Origin: Streptomyces sp. LX-29
GTDB taxonomy: Bacteria; Actinomycetota; Actinomycetes; Streptomycetales; Streptomycetaceae
Length of the DNA: 64,000 nucleotides
NCBI RefSeq assembly: GCF_029541745.1
Contig: NZ_CP089746.1
Coordinates: 7,511,559 to 7,575,558, forward strand
Direction: 5' to 3'
The first letter of the stretch is position 1, and each line of letters opens with the position of its first letter. Positions 26,952-35,347 of the stretch are shown in pieces. A program made the translations under genes and the position numbers. The notes under the pieces were generated by a model. That model was not told the DNA's origin. It was given only the letters and a program-made list of their open reading frames with translations, and did no database searches.

Positions 26952-27929
26952 GCGCGGCTGGTCGTCGGCGTCCGCGTACACGACCCACACCGGACCGGTG
27001 GCGAAGGCCAGGCGCTTGCCGTCGGGGTCGAGGAACTCGGTGCCGTCCCGCGCGGTGCGCCGCTCCCAGACCGCCTCGTACGACCTGCCGTCGCGCAGCA
27101 CCAACGCCCGGCCCGCCCCGGTGGTCTCGGTCAGCGGGGACACGCTGCCCAGCCGGTCGTGGTAGCGGGAGGGGTGCACCCGGACGTACTGCACGACCAC
27201 CGTCGCGGCGCCGAGCCGGTGGCCGTCCGTGGTGGTGGCCGCCGTGCCGTCGAAAGAAACCAGCCAGCGCCGCCGCTCCGCCGACCAGGTGAAGCCGAAG
27301 CGCGCCGAGGGGTACCGCACGGTGTGCTCGGGCTCGGCCCGGCCGCCGCCCTTCGGCGCGGGCCCGAAGCGGAAACCGATGTCCGCGGCCTCGCTGGCCT
27401 GCGGCGCGGCGCGCAGAGCGGCGGCCGGACGGACGTAGAGGTTGTATGGGGCGGCGCGGTCCCGCCCGCGGTAGTACGCCTCGGGCGCGCGCCCCGGCGG
27501 CAACGGGTACAACGGTGCGGCGTCGATGGCGGGCTGGAGCTTGCGCTGCACCCCGGAGTACGCGAGCGCCGGGGTGCCGAACTGACGCAGCAGGTCCAGG
27601 TCGGTCTCGCGGGCGCTGCGCACCGGGCCCACGGCGGGCGGCAGCTCGGCGGAGAAGATCGCGAGCATCCGGCTCAGCCCGGCCTCGACCTGTTCCACAT
27701 AGACGATGTCGGCCCGGTCCAGCCCGGTCTGCGGGCGTGCGGGCGCGGCGTTGTCGATCTTCACGGCGAGCACCGGGCGCGGCTCCGCCGGGAGCCCGGT
27801 GAACGGCGAACGCCCCTGCGGCACCCCCTCGTCCTCGGCCTGGCAGCCCGCCAACGCCAGCAGCAGCGCGGCCGCCAGCGCGACCAGTACCCGAGTCCCC
27901 TTGCCCGCTTCGACACCTGTCACCCGCAC
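26946..27929 (-). CDS. DUF3048 domain-containing lipoprotein (YerB-like)
   Basis: 327 residues. A lipoprotein signal (LVALAAALLLALAGC) is followed by two DUF3048 domains: the N-terminal one with RPVLAVKIDNAAPARPQTGLD and ADIVYVEQVEAGLSR, IFSAELPPAVGPVRSARETD; the C-terminal one with GAATVVVQYVRV and TGAGRALVLRDGRSYEAVW. Members are surface lipoproteins of unknown function in Gram-positive bacteria, some with acid-residue clusters that suggest carbohydrate contact. A GTG preceded by GAGAGGGG is chosen; two other in-frame GTGs lie within 10 nt. Confidence 0.85.
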   Translation of the reverse strand: MRVTGVEAGKGTRVLVALAAALLLALAGCQAEDEGVPQGRSPFTGLPAEPRPVLAVKIDNAAPARPQTGLDRADIVYVEQVEAGLSRMLAIFSAELPPAVGPVRSARETDLDLLRQFGTPALAYSGVQRKLQPAIDAAPLYPLPPGRAPEAYYRGRDRAAPYNLYVRPAAALRAAPQASEAADIGFRFGPAPKGGGRAEPEHTVRYPSARFGFTWSAERRRWLVSFDGTAATTTDGHRLGAATVVVQYVRVHPSRYHDRLGSVSPLTETTGAGRALVLRDGRSYEAVWERRTARDGTEFLDPDGKRLAFATGPVWVVYADADDQPRA

Positions 27930-28083
27930 GGCCGTCACCCCTCTCGGCACAAGCTCAGCACGCGCGGGCCGCTCACGCACCCCCTGGCCTGCTGATCGTC
28001 GCGCCGGTGGGCGTGGGACGGCGCGGGCTCCACCGAAAATCGACGCGCGCTGACAGGAGTGCGTCGTTAACCTGATGTTTGCC

Positions 28084-28106
28084 GTCGGACAGTCACCGCG
28101 TCCGAC
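28084..28106 (+). promoter_or_regulatory. Leader hairpin upstream of the small peptide gene
   Basis: GTCGGAC-agtcaccgc-GTCCGAC is a perfect 7-bp inverted repeat 15 nt before the start codon, immediately upstream of the AGGAG ribosome site. It could be a regulator site or a 5' leader stem affecting translation. Confidence 0.4.
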
Positions 28107-28121
28107 ACAAAGGAGCCCAAG

Positions 28122-28292
28122 GTGACAGCCGAGAAGAAGAAGCGGAACGATTCGTCGGCCGAGAGCGAGGAGCGCCCCGCGAGGGAGCGTCAACTCGGCA
28201 ATCTGGAGGTGTGGGCGCGGTCCGCGCCCATCCGACTCGCCGGTTACGAGGAAGACCTCGCGGAGCCGCACATCCTCCCCGGGATCGACTGA
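28122..28292 (+). CDS. Small acidic 56-residue protein, possible RiPP precursor or orphan regulator
   Basis: GTG start with AAAGGAGCCCAAG at ideal spacing. The charged, low-complexity N-terminal half (KKKRNDSSAESEERPARER) is followed by a compact, more conserved-looking C-terminal half: LGNLEVWARSAPIRLAGYEE then DLAEPHILPGID. The leader/core-like contrast, small size, strong ribosome site and isolated position suggest either a ribosomal-peptide precursor or a small structural/regulatory protein. No modification enzyme (LanM, rSAM, ATP-grasp, YcaO) is adjacent, so the RiPP idea is weak. I do not recognise the family with confidence. Divergent from the DUF3048 gene. Confidence 0.6.
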   Translation: MTAEKKKRNDSSAESEERPARERQLGNLEVWARSAPIRLAGYEEDLAEPHILPGID

Positions 28293-28542
28293 CCTCCCGG
28301 GTGTCGGCCACCCCCGGGTGTCGCCGGCCCTCCGGGTGCCGATGGCCCCTCGGGTGTCGACGCGCCCCTCCGGAGTCGACTGACGGATCTTCAGGACCGG
28401 TCGTGGCCATGGCCGGGAGAGGCGGAGAGTCGCATTCCGTCTCACCTTTAACAATTCGGACGGCTTGCATTCGGCCGATTTAATGAAGATCCAATCAAGT
28501 GGAACGGGTTGTCGTACTCCGGGGTAATCCATGGCCATTGCC

Positions 28543-28558
28543 ACCGGTATAGACCATT
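28543..28558. promoter_or_regulatory. Candidate DasR (dre) operator
   Basis: ACCGGTATAGACCATT matches the recalled dre consensus A-S-TGGTCTAGACCA-S-T at 13 of 16 positions, with the GGT-n4-ACC core intact. TTGACG overlaps its right end as a possible -35, as in many chitin-utilisation promoters. DasR responds to amino-sugar phosphates, which would fit an amino-sugar polymer locus downstream. The distance to the first gene (about 400 nt) is long, and a random match is possible. Confidence 0.4.
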
Positions 28559-28866
28559 GACGTGACAGGTCAGCCCCGGATGTCCAACCCGCACGGTTTC
28601 CCGCGCCTGCCGATGACGGTCGGTGAGCCTCCGTTTCGGGAACGGCGAATTCCAGTCACCGCCGTGAGCCCGTTGACCGGAATCTCGCCACAGTGCCCTT
28701 CGATCGGTTGAGGCATGGCGCACTATATGGCGTGCGGCTTCGGCTTCGGTCGCGCGCCCACACCGCGGACATCCATGTCCGTGTCGGGCACAGGGCAGGG
28801 GAGTGTGCAGCCGGGGAGGGGAGCCCCGGCCGTCGCGGAAGCCGTTCTCGGGGATTCACTCATCTG

Positions 28867-28963
28867 GCGTGCGCCGTAGCCGGCTGCCGGCCTGCCCGCG
28901 CACGCGAAGACAAACCGGTCGACGGCTGCCCGCGGGCAGCCGTCGGTGTGGGGGGAGACACCA
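28867..28963 (+). promoter_or_regulatory. Structured 5' leader with three nested/serial hairpins
   Basis: Three stems are readable. GCGTGCGC (28867-28874) pairs with GCGCACGC (28898-28905) around an inner GCCGG/CCGGC stem. GACGGCTGCC-cgcg-GGCAGCCGTC (28921-28944) is a perfect 10-bp stem. GGTGT (28945-28949) pairs with ACACC (28958-28962), placing the GGGGGAG ribosome site in its loop just before the ATG. This arrangement could gate translation; no riboswitch class is assigned. Confidence 0.45.
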
Positions 28964-31186
28964 ATGGGTCGTGCGACCCGGCTGGCCGCCGCATGCGCGG
29001 CGGCGGCCCTGCTCACCATCGGCGTACCGGCGACCGGCGCGAACGCCGCCGAACCGACGCCCAGAATCGATCTGCGGGTGCTCGTCGTCACCGACGGCGG
29101 CCCCGCCACCCAGGCGATCATCGCCGAACTCGAGGGATCCGGTACGCCGTACACCACGGTCGACCTCGCGGCGGCCGGGCGGCCGAAGATCGACGAGGCG
29201 TTCCTCAGCGACTCCGTCGACGGACGGCCGCGGGCCAGGTACCAGGCCGTGGTGCTGCCCGACGACAACCCGTTCGGCGACGGTTCCGCCGAGATGGCGG
29301 CCCTGGCCTCCTACGAGAAGCGGTTCGGCATCCGGCAGGTGGACGCGTACACCTACGCCCGCCCCGCCGTCGGGCTCAACTACGCCCAGAACCCCGGCTA
29401 CATGGGATCCCTGGACGGGCGCACCGCGCAGGTGACCGCGGCCGGCGCGAGCGGCCCCTTCGGCTACCTCGACGGCCGGATACCCTTCGAGGACAACTCC
29501 GCCTCGGTGACCGAGAGCTACGGCTACCTGGCGGTGCCGCTGGACCAGCAGGCACCCGGCGCCGGCTACACCAGCTATGTCGACGCGCCGATCGACGGCA
29601 CCTCCGCGCGGGGCTCGCTGATCGGCGAGTACACCCACGACGGACGCAGCGAACTGGTCGTCACCTTCGTCTACAACCAGCACCAGAGCCAGTACCGGCT
29701 GCTCGCCCGCGGCATCGTCGAGTGGGCCACCCAGGGCATCCACCTGGGCGCCGACCGCAACTACCTCGCGGTCCACGTCGACGACGTCCTCGGCTCCGAC
29801 GACCGCTGGGACACCGAGCTCAACTGCACCCCCGGCGACATCGACTGCGGCAGCGCCGGAAGCGGCGTGGAGAACGACCCGATCCGGATGACCGCCGCCG
29901 ACGCGGAACACGCCGAGCAGTGGTCCCGGTCGCACGACCTCCCCCTGGACCTCGCCTACAACGCCGGCGGCAGCGAGTCGTACAAGGAGGAGCACGACGG
30001 GACCGACCCGCTCGCACAGCGGCTCATCACCGACCAGAGCGCCTTCCGCTGGATCAACCACACCTACAACCACCCCTTCCTGGGGTGCGTCCAGGACACC
30101 GGCGTCGTCCCCTGGCGCTGCGCCGAGGACCCGCTCGGCGGCACCCGCTGGGTGGGCCTGGGCGAGATCGCCTCGCAGATCGACGACAACCTGGCCTGGG
30201 CCGGCCGGAACAACATCGCGGTGGACCGCGGCGAGCTCGTCACCGGTGAGCACTCGGGCCTGAGGACCCTCCCGCAGCAGCCGGAGGACAACCCCAACCT
30301 GTCCCCGGCGCTCACCCTCACCGGGGTGACCTCGCTCGCCAGCGACAACTCGCGCGAGCGGGAGCAGCGCACCCTCGGCCCGGCGCGGACCGTGCCCCGC
30401 TTCCCGATGAACATCTTCTACAACGCGGGCCGCACCGCCGAGCAGGTCGACGAGTACAACTGGATCTACACCAGGAAGGCCGACGGCGGCAGCGGGCTGT
30501 GCGAGACCACCGCCAACACCACCTGCCTGCCGGAACCGCTGGACACCGCGACCGGCTACGCCTCCTACATCGTGCCGCTGGAGTCCCGGATCGCGCTCAG
30601 CCATGTGATCGCCAACGACCCCCGCCCGCACTTCATCCACCAGTCCAACCTCGCCGAGGACCGCATCGCCTACCCCGTCCTGGAGAAGGTCCTCGCCGAC
30701 TACGCCGGCCTCCACGCGGACAACACCCCGCTGGTCAACCTGCGGATGAAGGACATCGGCAGCGAGCTGCGGCGCCGCGCCGCCTGGGACGCCGCCGTCG
30801 ACGCGGGCCGCGTCAGCGGCTACCGGATCGGCGACACGGTCACCGTCACCACCGACGGATCGCACGTCCCCGCGACCCTGCCGCCCGGCACCGAGCTGGC
30901 CCAGACCCAGGGCGGCGTCCCCTTCGGCAGCCCCTACGCCGGACGGCGCTCCGGCTGGGCCGGGCCCGCCGGGCTCCAGAGCGCAGTGGTCTTCACACTG
31001 CCCGGCGGCGCCACGCCCGCCGCGGAGTCCGCGCCGGTCACGGCCGCCCGGGTGCAGAAGCCCGCGCCCGAGCCGGTGCTGCCCTCGGGGGTGCGCGAGC
31101 CGGTGCCCTACGGGCCCGGCGACACCGCCGTGTCCTACGGGCTCGGCGACACCGCCGGCGAGAGCGTCCGACAGCCCCGCCGCTAG
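28964..31186 (+). CDS. Secreted CE18/Agd3-like polysaccharide deacetylase
   Basis: 740 residues with an N-terminal signal peptide (RATRLAAACAAAALLTIG, cleavage near ANA-A, residue ~28). An N-terminal beta-sandwich-like part (~35-260) precedes a NodB-like core. The metal site is readable: HVDD with Asp273/274, and HTYNH with His366 and His370 (H-x3-H). This is the Asp-His-His arrangement of the Agd3 (CE18) family, which partly de-N-acetylates galactosaminogalactan. The C-terminal ~110 residues are Pro/Ala-rich and probably disordered. The ATG follows GGGGGAGA at 6 nt; an upstream GTG is rejected. First gene of the locus. It is expected to act outside the membrane on the nascent polymer, in the role PelA's deacetylase plays for Pel. 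Confidence 0.8.
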   Translation: MGRATRLAAACAAAALLTIGVPATGANAAEPTPRIDLRVLVVTDGGPATQAIIAELEGSGTPYTTVDLAAAGRPKIDEAFLSDSVDGRPRARYQAVVLPDDNPFGDGSAEMAALASYEKRFGIRQVDAYTYARPAVGLNYAQNPGYMGSLDGRTAQVTAAGASGPFGYLDGRIPFEDNSASVTESYGYLAVPLDQQAPGAGYTSYVDAPIDGTSARGSLIGEYTHDGRSELVVTFVYNQHQSQYRLLARGIVEWATQGIHLGADRNYLAVHVDDVLGSDDRWDTELNCTPGDIDCGSAGSGVENDPIRMTAADAEHAEQWSRSHDLPLDLAYNAGGSESYKEEHDGTDPLAQRLITDQSAFRWINHTYNHPFLGCVQDTGVVPWRCAEDPLGGTRWVGLGEIASQIDDNLAWAGRNNIAVDRGELVTGEHSGLRTLPQQPEDNPNLSPALTLTGVTSLASDNSREREQRTLGPARTVPRFPMNIFYNAGRTAEQVDEYNWIYTRKADGGSGLCETTANTTCLPEPLDTATGYASYIVPLESRIALSHVIANDPRPHFIHQSNLAEDRIAYPVLEKVLADYAGLHADNTPLVNLRMKDIGSELRRRAAWDAAVDAGRVSGYRIGDTVTVTTDGSHVPATLPPGTELAQTQGGVPFGSPYAGRRSGWAGPAGLQSAVVFTLPGGATPAAESAPVTAARVQKPAPEPVLPSGVREPVPYGPGDTAVSYGLGDTAGESVRQPRR

Positions 31187-31261
31187 GCCCCCGGCCGCGA
31201 CCGGCGACCGTCCGGACCGGCCACCCGCTTCCACACCGTCTCGGGGGAGACAAGAACCGAC

Positions 31262-32776
31262 ATGCGCGGACCGCTCGCCGAACCCGTCTTCGGCACCACT
31301 TCGGTGACCCTGCTCACCGAGGGCACCTACCCGCACAGCCACGGCGGAGTGAGCGTCTGGTGTGACCAGCTCGTCCAGGGAATGCCCGACATCGACTTCC
31401 GAGTCATCGCCGTCACCGGCACCGGCCGGGAGCCCCTCGCCTGGGAGCTTCCGGCGAACGTGCACGGCGTCGACTGTCTCCCGCTGTGGGGGCCGGCCAC
31501 CGGCCGGCCGCCCCGCCGCCGCGAACTGCGCCGCTTTCTGACCGGTTACGAACGCTTCCTCAGCGCACTGCTCGACACCAGCCAGGACCCCGGGCAGGAG
31601 CGGGCCTTCGCCGAGGAACTGTACGGTCTGGCCCACTTCGCGGAGCGGGGCACGCTGTCCGCCGCGCTGCGCACCGAGGCGGCGGTGCGCGCGCTCAGCC
31701 GGGTGTGGAACCGGCCGCACCTGCCCACCGCCGCCGCGCGCCCCACCCTCCACGACGCGCTCACCGCCACCGACCTGCTGGAGCACGCGCTGCGCCCGCT
31801 GGCCGCGCGGCCGCCGTCGGAGGGGGTCACCCACGCGGTGAGCGGTGGGCTGCCGGCGCTGCCCGGACTGCTGGCACGGGAGCGGTACGGCACCCCGTTC
31901 CTCCTCACCGAGCACGGCGTCTACCTACGTGAGCGATACCTCGGCTTCCGCACGGAGCCGTACCGCTGGCCGGTGAAGGCGCTGATGCTCGGCTTCTTCC
32001 GGATGCTGGCCCGCGAGACCTACCGGAGGGCCGCGCTGGTCACCCCCGGCAACCGCTACAACCGCCGCTGGGAGGAACACGGTGGAACTCCGCCGGAGCG
32101 CATCCGCACCGTCTACAACGGCGTCGACCCGGCCGCCTTCCCGCCGGCCGGTCCGGAGCCGGAGACCCCGACCCTCAGCTGGGCCGGGCGGGTCGACCCC
32201 ATCAAGGGCCTGGAGACCCTGATCCGCGCCTTCGCGCTGGTCCGCAAGGAGGTGCCCGCCGCGCGGCTGCGGCTGTTCGGCGGCACCCCGCGGGGCGGCG
32301 AGGGCTACCGCACCGACTGCGAACGGCTCGCCGCCGACCTGGGCGTCGGCGACGCCGTCACCTTCGAAGGCCGCGTGGAGGACATCCGCGACGCCTACGC
32401 CGCCGGCAACGTGGTGATGCTCTCCAGCATCAGCGAGGGTTTCCCCTTCACCCTCATCGAGGCCATGTCCTGCGGCCGCGCCACCGTCTCCACCGACGTC
32501 GGCGGGGTCCGCGAGGCGGTGGGCGACAGCGGCCTGGTGGTGCCGCCGCGCGCCCCCGAGCGGATGGCCCGCGCCGCGCTGACGCTGCTCCAGGACCCGG
32601 CGCTGCGCGCCCGGATGGGCGAGGCGGCCCGGCTCCGGGTGATCGAGCAGTTCACCCTTCGACAGACCATCAGCGCCTTCCGCGACATCTACCACGAACT
32701 GGCCGGAGCACGCCGCCCGGAGGCGGCCCCCGTCCCGGCACCCGCCATGGCCCTGGCCGCGGGCGGTGCCCGGTGA
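31262..32776 (+). CDS. pelF: PelF-like GT4 glycosyltransferase (DUF3492 N-terminal domain)
   Basis: 504 residues. The start VTLLTEGTYPHSHGGVSVWCDQLV is the DUF3492 signature of PelF, the cytosolic Pel polymerase of Pseudomonas. The C-terminal GT4 half has WAGRVDPIKGLETLIRAF, FEGRVEDIRDAYAAGNVVM and SISEGFPFTLIEAMSCG (E-x7-E type). PelF uses UDP-GalNAc/GlcNAc in Pel; here the donor is inferred to be an NDP-amino sugar. The gene follows the CE18 gene after 75 nt with GGGGGAGA upstream and is coupled to the membrane protein by a GTGA overlap. No PelG-like 12-helix transporter was seen in the window. Confidence 0.87.
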   Translation: MRGPLAEPVFGTTSVTLLTEGTYPHSHGGVSVWCDQLVQGMPDIDFRVIAVTGTGREPLAWELPANVHGVDCLPLWGPATGRPPRRRELRRFLTGYERFLSALLDTSQDPGQERAFAEELYGLAHFAERGTLSAALRTEAAVRALSRVWNRPHLPTAAARPTLHDALTATDLLEHALRPLAARPPSEGVTHAVSGGLPALPGLLARERYGTPFLLTEHGVYLRERYLGFRTEPYRWPVKALMLGFFRMLARETYRRAALVTPGNRYNRRWEEHGGTPPERIRTVYNGVDPAAFPPAGPEPETPTLSWAGRVDPIKGLETLIRAFALVRKEVPAARLRLFGGTPRGGEGYRTDCERLAADLGVGDAVTFEGRVEDIRDAYAAGNVVMLSSISEGFPFTLIEAMSCGRATVSTDVGGVREAVGDSGLVVPPRAPERMARAALTLLQDPALRARMGEAARLRVIEQFTLRQTISAFRDIYHELAGARRPEAAPVPAPAMALAAGGAR

Positions 32777-35148
32777 GCGGCCTCATACGACTCGTCCCGG
32801 ACGAGCCGCCGACCGAGGCGCGCAGGGGCGCGCGCGGGGCGGTGGGGTGGGACGCGGGCGGGGCGGCGGGAGGGGACGCGGGCGGCGGGGAGACCGCCGA
32901 CGTCCCGGTGGCGAGCAGCGGACTGCGGTGTGCCGCCGACACCGGAGTGCGAACGGTGAGCGGGGGAGTGCGGTCCGGCGCCGGGGCGGGAGTTCGGGCC
33001 GTGGGTGGCGGGTCGGGGGCGGAGGTCGATGCCGGAGTACGGGCCGTGGGTGACCGGCCGTGTTCCGATGCCGATCTCGGGGCGCGGTCCGTGAGCGCGG
33101 CTCAGCGGTCGGATTCCGGGGCGGGGGTTCGGGCCGTGGACGCCGGGTCGGGGGCGGAGGTCGACGCCCGGGTTCCGGCGGCGAGCACGGGAGCGCCGTC
33201 CCACCCGGACGCCGGGCGCCCGTCGACCGTTCCGCTCCGCACCCCCGGGTGGGCGCCCCACCCGGGGCACGCGGCGAGCGGCTCCGTACCACGGCAAACC
33301 GGCCCCGGGGCGGCGCGCCGCGGGCCGTCCGGCACCGTCCCTCCGGCCGCCCCGCGGCCGTCCGCGGCCCCGCGGCCTGCGCCGCGGTGGGCCACCGACC
33401 CGGTGCACGAGCTCGCCGACGACCTGGCGGAGGTGATCGCCGCCGCGGTCCACCCCGACGAGATCGCGGCGGTTCTGGAGGCCGACGGGCTCACCGGGGA
33501 CCAGGTGCGGGAGCGGTTCGGCCGCCGCGACACCTTCGAGCTGGCAGCCGAGCTGTACGCGCGCACGCCGCGTGGGTTCCCCGAGCCGCCGGCCCGCCCC
33601 GACCCGTGGCGGGTGGCCCCCGGTCAGTTCGTGCTGCGCGGGCTGGTGTTCACCCTGCCCGGCCTCGGCTACGCGCTGGGGGCGCCCTTCCTCGACGGTC
33701 CGCCCGACGGCTTCGGGTTGCCCGCCGGGTGCGCCGCGCTCACCGCGGCCGCACTCCTGGGCTGGGCCTGGAACCAGGCGCTCGCCCACCGCGCGTACAC
33801 CACCCTGGCCGTCGGCGGTCGCGCGGCGGCCGGGCGGTCGCTGCTGCGCGGCGCCCCCATCGGCGCGCTGCTCGGCTTCCTGGCCGCCTGGCTGCTGTCC
33901 GCCTCCGGCGGTGTGCGGGCCTTCGCCGCCGGCCAGTCGGGCTATCTGGCGGCCGCCACCGCCCTGCTGGTGCTCGGTCGGGAGCGACTGCTGCTGCTCG
34001 CCCTGGCCCCCACCGCCGCGGGGGCCCTCGCCCTGCCCCTGTTCGCCCCGCCGGGTCCGGTCCGAGCCGCGCTGCTCGCCGCCACCGTGGCCGGGGTGCT
34101 CGCCATGGCCGGGCGGGAGGTGGCCCGAACCGGGGCGGTACGGATCCCCCGCCGCGCGCGCCGCAAGGACGGCGAACCGGCCGCGGGCGGTACGGGAGAA
34201 GCCACGAGCGGTACGGGAGGAGTGGCGACCGCGCCGGACGCCTCGCCGCGCTGCCAGGTCTCCGCCATGGCGCGTGCGGCCGCCGGGGCGGAAGCGCCGC
34301 AGGCCCGGCTCGTCCCGTGGAGCCGGCATCGCCCGTGCCGCGGGCCCGCGCGACGGGCGGTGGGCGGACGGTGGGAGCGGGGGTCGGTGGTCCTCGCACG
34401 GTCGGTGCGGGGCGCGCGGACCGCGCAGCCCGCGGTCGACGCCGCGCGGGCGACCGAGCCCGGAGCCGGCTCCGCGCGGCGGCTCCCGGGGCGCCGGGCG
34501 TGGCGACTCACCCACCCTCGACGGCGGCGTGGGCGCCCGCGCGCCGGCGGGGGGCTTCCACCGATCGCCGCGTCGCTGCCGTACGGCCTGTTCGGACTGG
34601 GGTGCGGGGTGCTGACGACGGTGGCGGCCCTCGGCGACGTGCTGCGGCACACCACCGGCGCCGCGTTCGCCGGGGCCGTGGTCGTCGCCCTCACCCTCAG
34701 CATGGGGGTCGCCGAGTGGCTGCTGTACCGCTGTCGTTCGGGCGCCCTGGGCGCGCTCGCCGCCAGCCGCACCCCCGGCGGGCTGCTGGTGCGGGTCGGC
34801 CGGGTGCTCGGGCTCTGCCTGGGCGGCTATCTGACGGCCCTCGCCCTGCTCTGCTACGCCGTCGACGCGCTGTGGCCGGTGGCCGCCGCGCCGCCGCTCG
34901 GCCCGGACCGGCTGCTGGCGACGCTGACCCTGGGCACGGTGCTGTGGACCGGGCTGCTGCTCCAGGCGTTCGGCAGCGCCTGGTTCCCCGCCGTGGTCTG
35001 CCTGCTCGCCTCGGGCGTCGAGGCCACGGCGCTCGTGGCGGACATCGGATCGTCCACCACGGTCCAACTCATCGCCTGCGGAGGAGCGGCGGTCGCGCTG
35101 CTCGCCGCCGCCACCACGGTGCTCGGCCGCACCACCACGCACCGCTGA
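32773..35148 (+). CDS. Membrane protein of unknown function with repeat-rich N-terminal region
   Basis: 791 residues. Residues ~1-210 are low-complexity Gly/Ala/Val/Ser/Pro with a repeated block (GAGVRAVGGGSGAEVDAGV and GAGVRAVDAGSGAEVDARV). A small ordered domain follows (~212-265, HELADDLAEVIAAAVHPDEIAAVL, RRDTFELAAELYARTP). Then come two membrane blocks: about seven helices from ~280 to 455, an Arg-rich spacer to ~595, and about six helices to the end. The number of helices and position after pelF suggest the export or synthase-partner role held by PelG/PelD/PelE elsewhere. Sequence identity to any of them is not recognised. The GTG start overlaps the upstream stop. Confidence 0.65.
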   Translation: MSGLIRLVPDEPPTEARRGARGAVGWDAGGAAGGDAGGGETADVPVASSGLRCAADTGVRTVSGGVRSGAGAGVRAVGGGSGAEVDAGVRAVGDRPCSDADLGARSVSAAQRSDSGAGVRAVDAGSGAEVDARVPAASTGAPSHPDAGRPSTVPLRTPGWAPHPGHAASGSVPRQTGPGAARRGPSGTVPPAAPRPSAAPRPAPRWATDPVHELADDLAEVIAAAVHPDEIAAVLEADGLTGDQVRERFGRRDTFELAAELYARTPRGFPEPPARPDPWRVAPGQFVLRGLVFTLPGLGYALGAPFLDGPPDGFGLPAGCAALTAAALLGWAWNQALAHRAYTTLAVGGRAAAGRSLLRGAPIGALLGFLAAWLLSASGGVRAFAAGQSGYLAAATALLVLGRERLLLLALAPTAAGALALPLFAPPGPVRAALLAATVAGVLAMAGREVARTGAVRIPRRARRKDGEPAAGGTGEATSGTGGVATAPDASPRCQVSAMARAAAGAEAPQARLVPWSRHRPCRGPARRAVGGRWERGSVVLARSVRGARTAQPAVDAARATEPGAGSARRLPGRRAWRLTHPRRRRGRPRAGGGLPPIAASLPYGLFGLGCGVLTTVAALGDVLRHTTGAAFAGAVVVALTLSMGVAEWLLYRCRSGALGALAASRTPGGLLVRVGRVLGLCLGGYLTALALLCYAVDALWPVAAAPPLGPDRLLATLTLGTVLWTGLLLQAFGSAWFPAVVCLLASGVEATALVADIGSSTTVQLIACGGAAVALLAAATTVLGRTTTHR
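32981..33168 (+). repeat. Internal direct repeat in the membrane-protein gene
   Basis: Two copies of a ~52-nt unit, at 32981-33032 and 33116-33168, starting CCGGGGCGGG and containing GTCGGGGGCGGAGGTCGA, with about five differences. Shorter, partial relatives lie between them. They sit in the disordered N-terminal coding part. Confidence 0.7.
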
Positions 35149-35347
35149 ACCGCCCGGCGCCCGTACACCACACCCCGTACGCGGTCCGGTTCCGCACCAC
35201 GCCCGGCACGCACCCGCACCGACAAGCCGCACCCGCACACGTACCCGCGGGCGCATCGACACGCACCCGCGACCCACGGGCGCGTGCCCGCACGCCCGCA
35301 CGACATGACACAGATCGACCGACCCGTAACAGAGGGAGAGCATCCGC
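35149..35347. other. Spacer rich in CGCACCC/CACCC tracts
   Basis: About 200 nt with many short GCACCCGCAC-type repeats on one strand, strongly C/A biased, ending in AGAGGGAGAGCATCCGC before the next ATG. No gene seen. It may hold a promoter for the sugar-nucleotide genes or be unstructured RNA. Confidence 0.45.

Larger units (their letters stand above)
28293..28963 (+). other. Long leader/intergenic region before the exopolysaccharide locus
   Basis: About 670 nt with no credible gene. It starts with CCGGGTGTCG-like direct repeats (28296-28380), passes through a lower-GC stretch (28440-28570) that contains the DasR-like site and a TTGACG hexamer, and ends with a structured GC-rich leader directly before the CE18 gene. 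Its length and structure suggest a regulated, long 5' untranslated region. Confidence 0.55.

Noticed and set aside
28856..31915. Minus-strand open frame of about 1000 codons opposite the deacetylase and pelF genes
   Set aside because: No recognisable domain, whereas the + strand proteins carry signal peptide and catalytic motifs.
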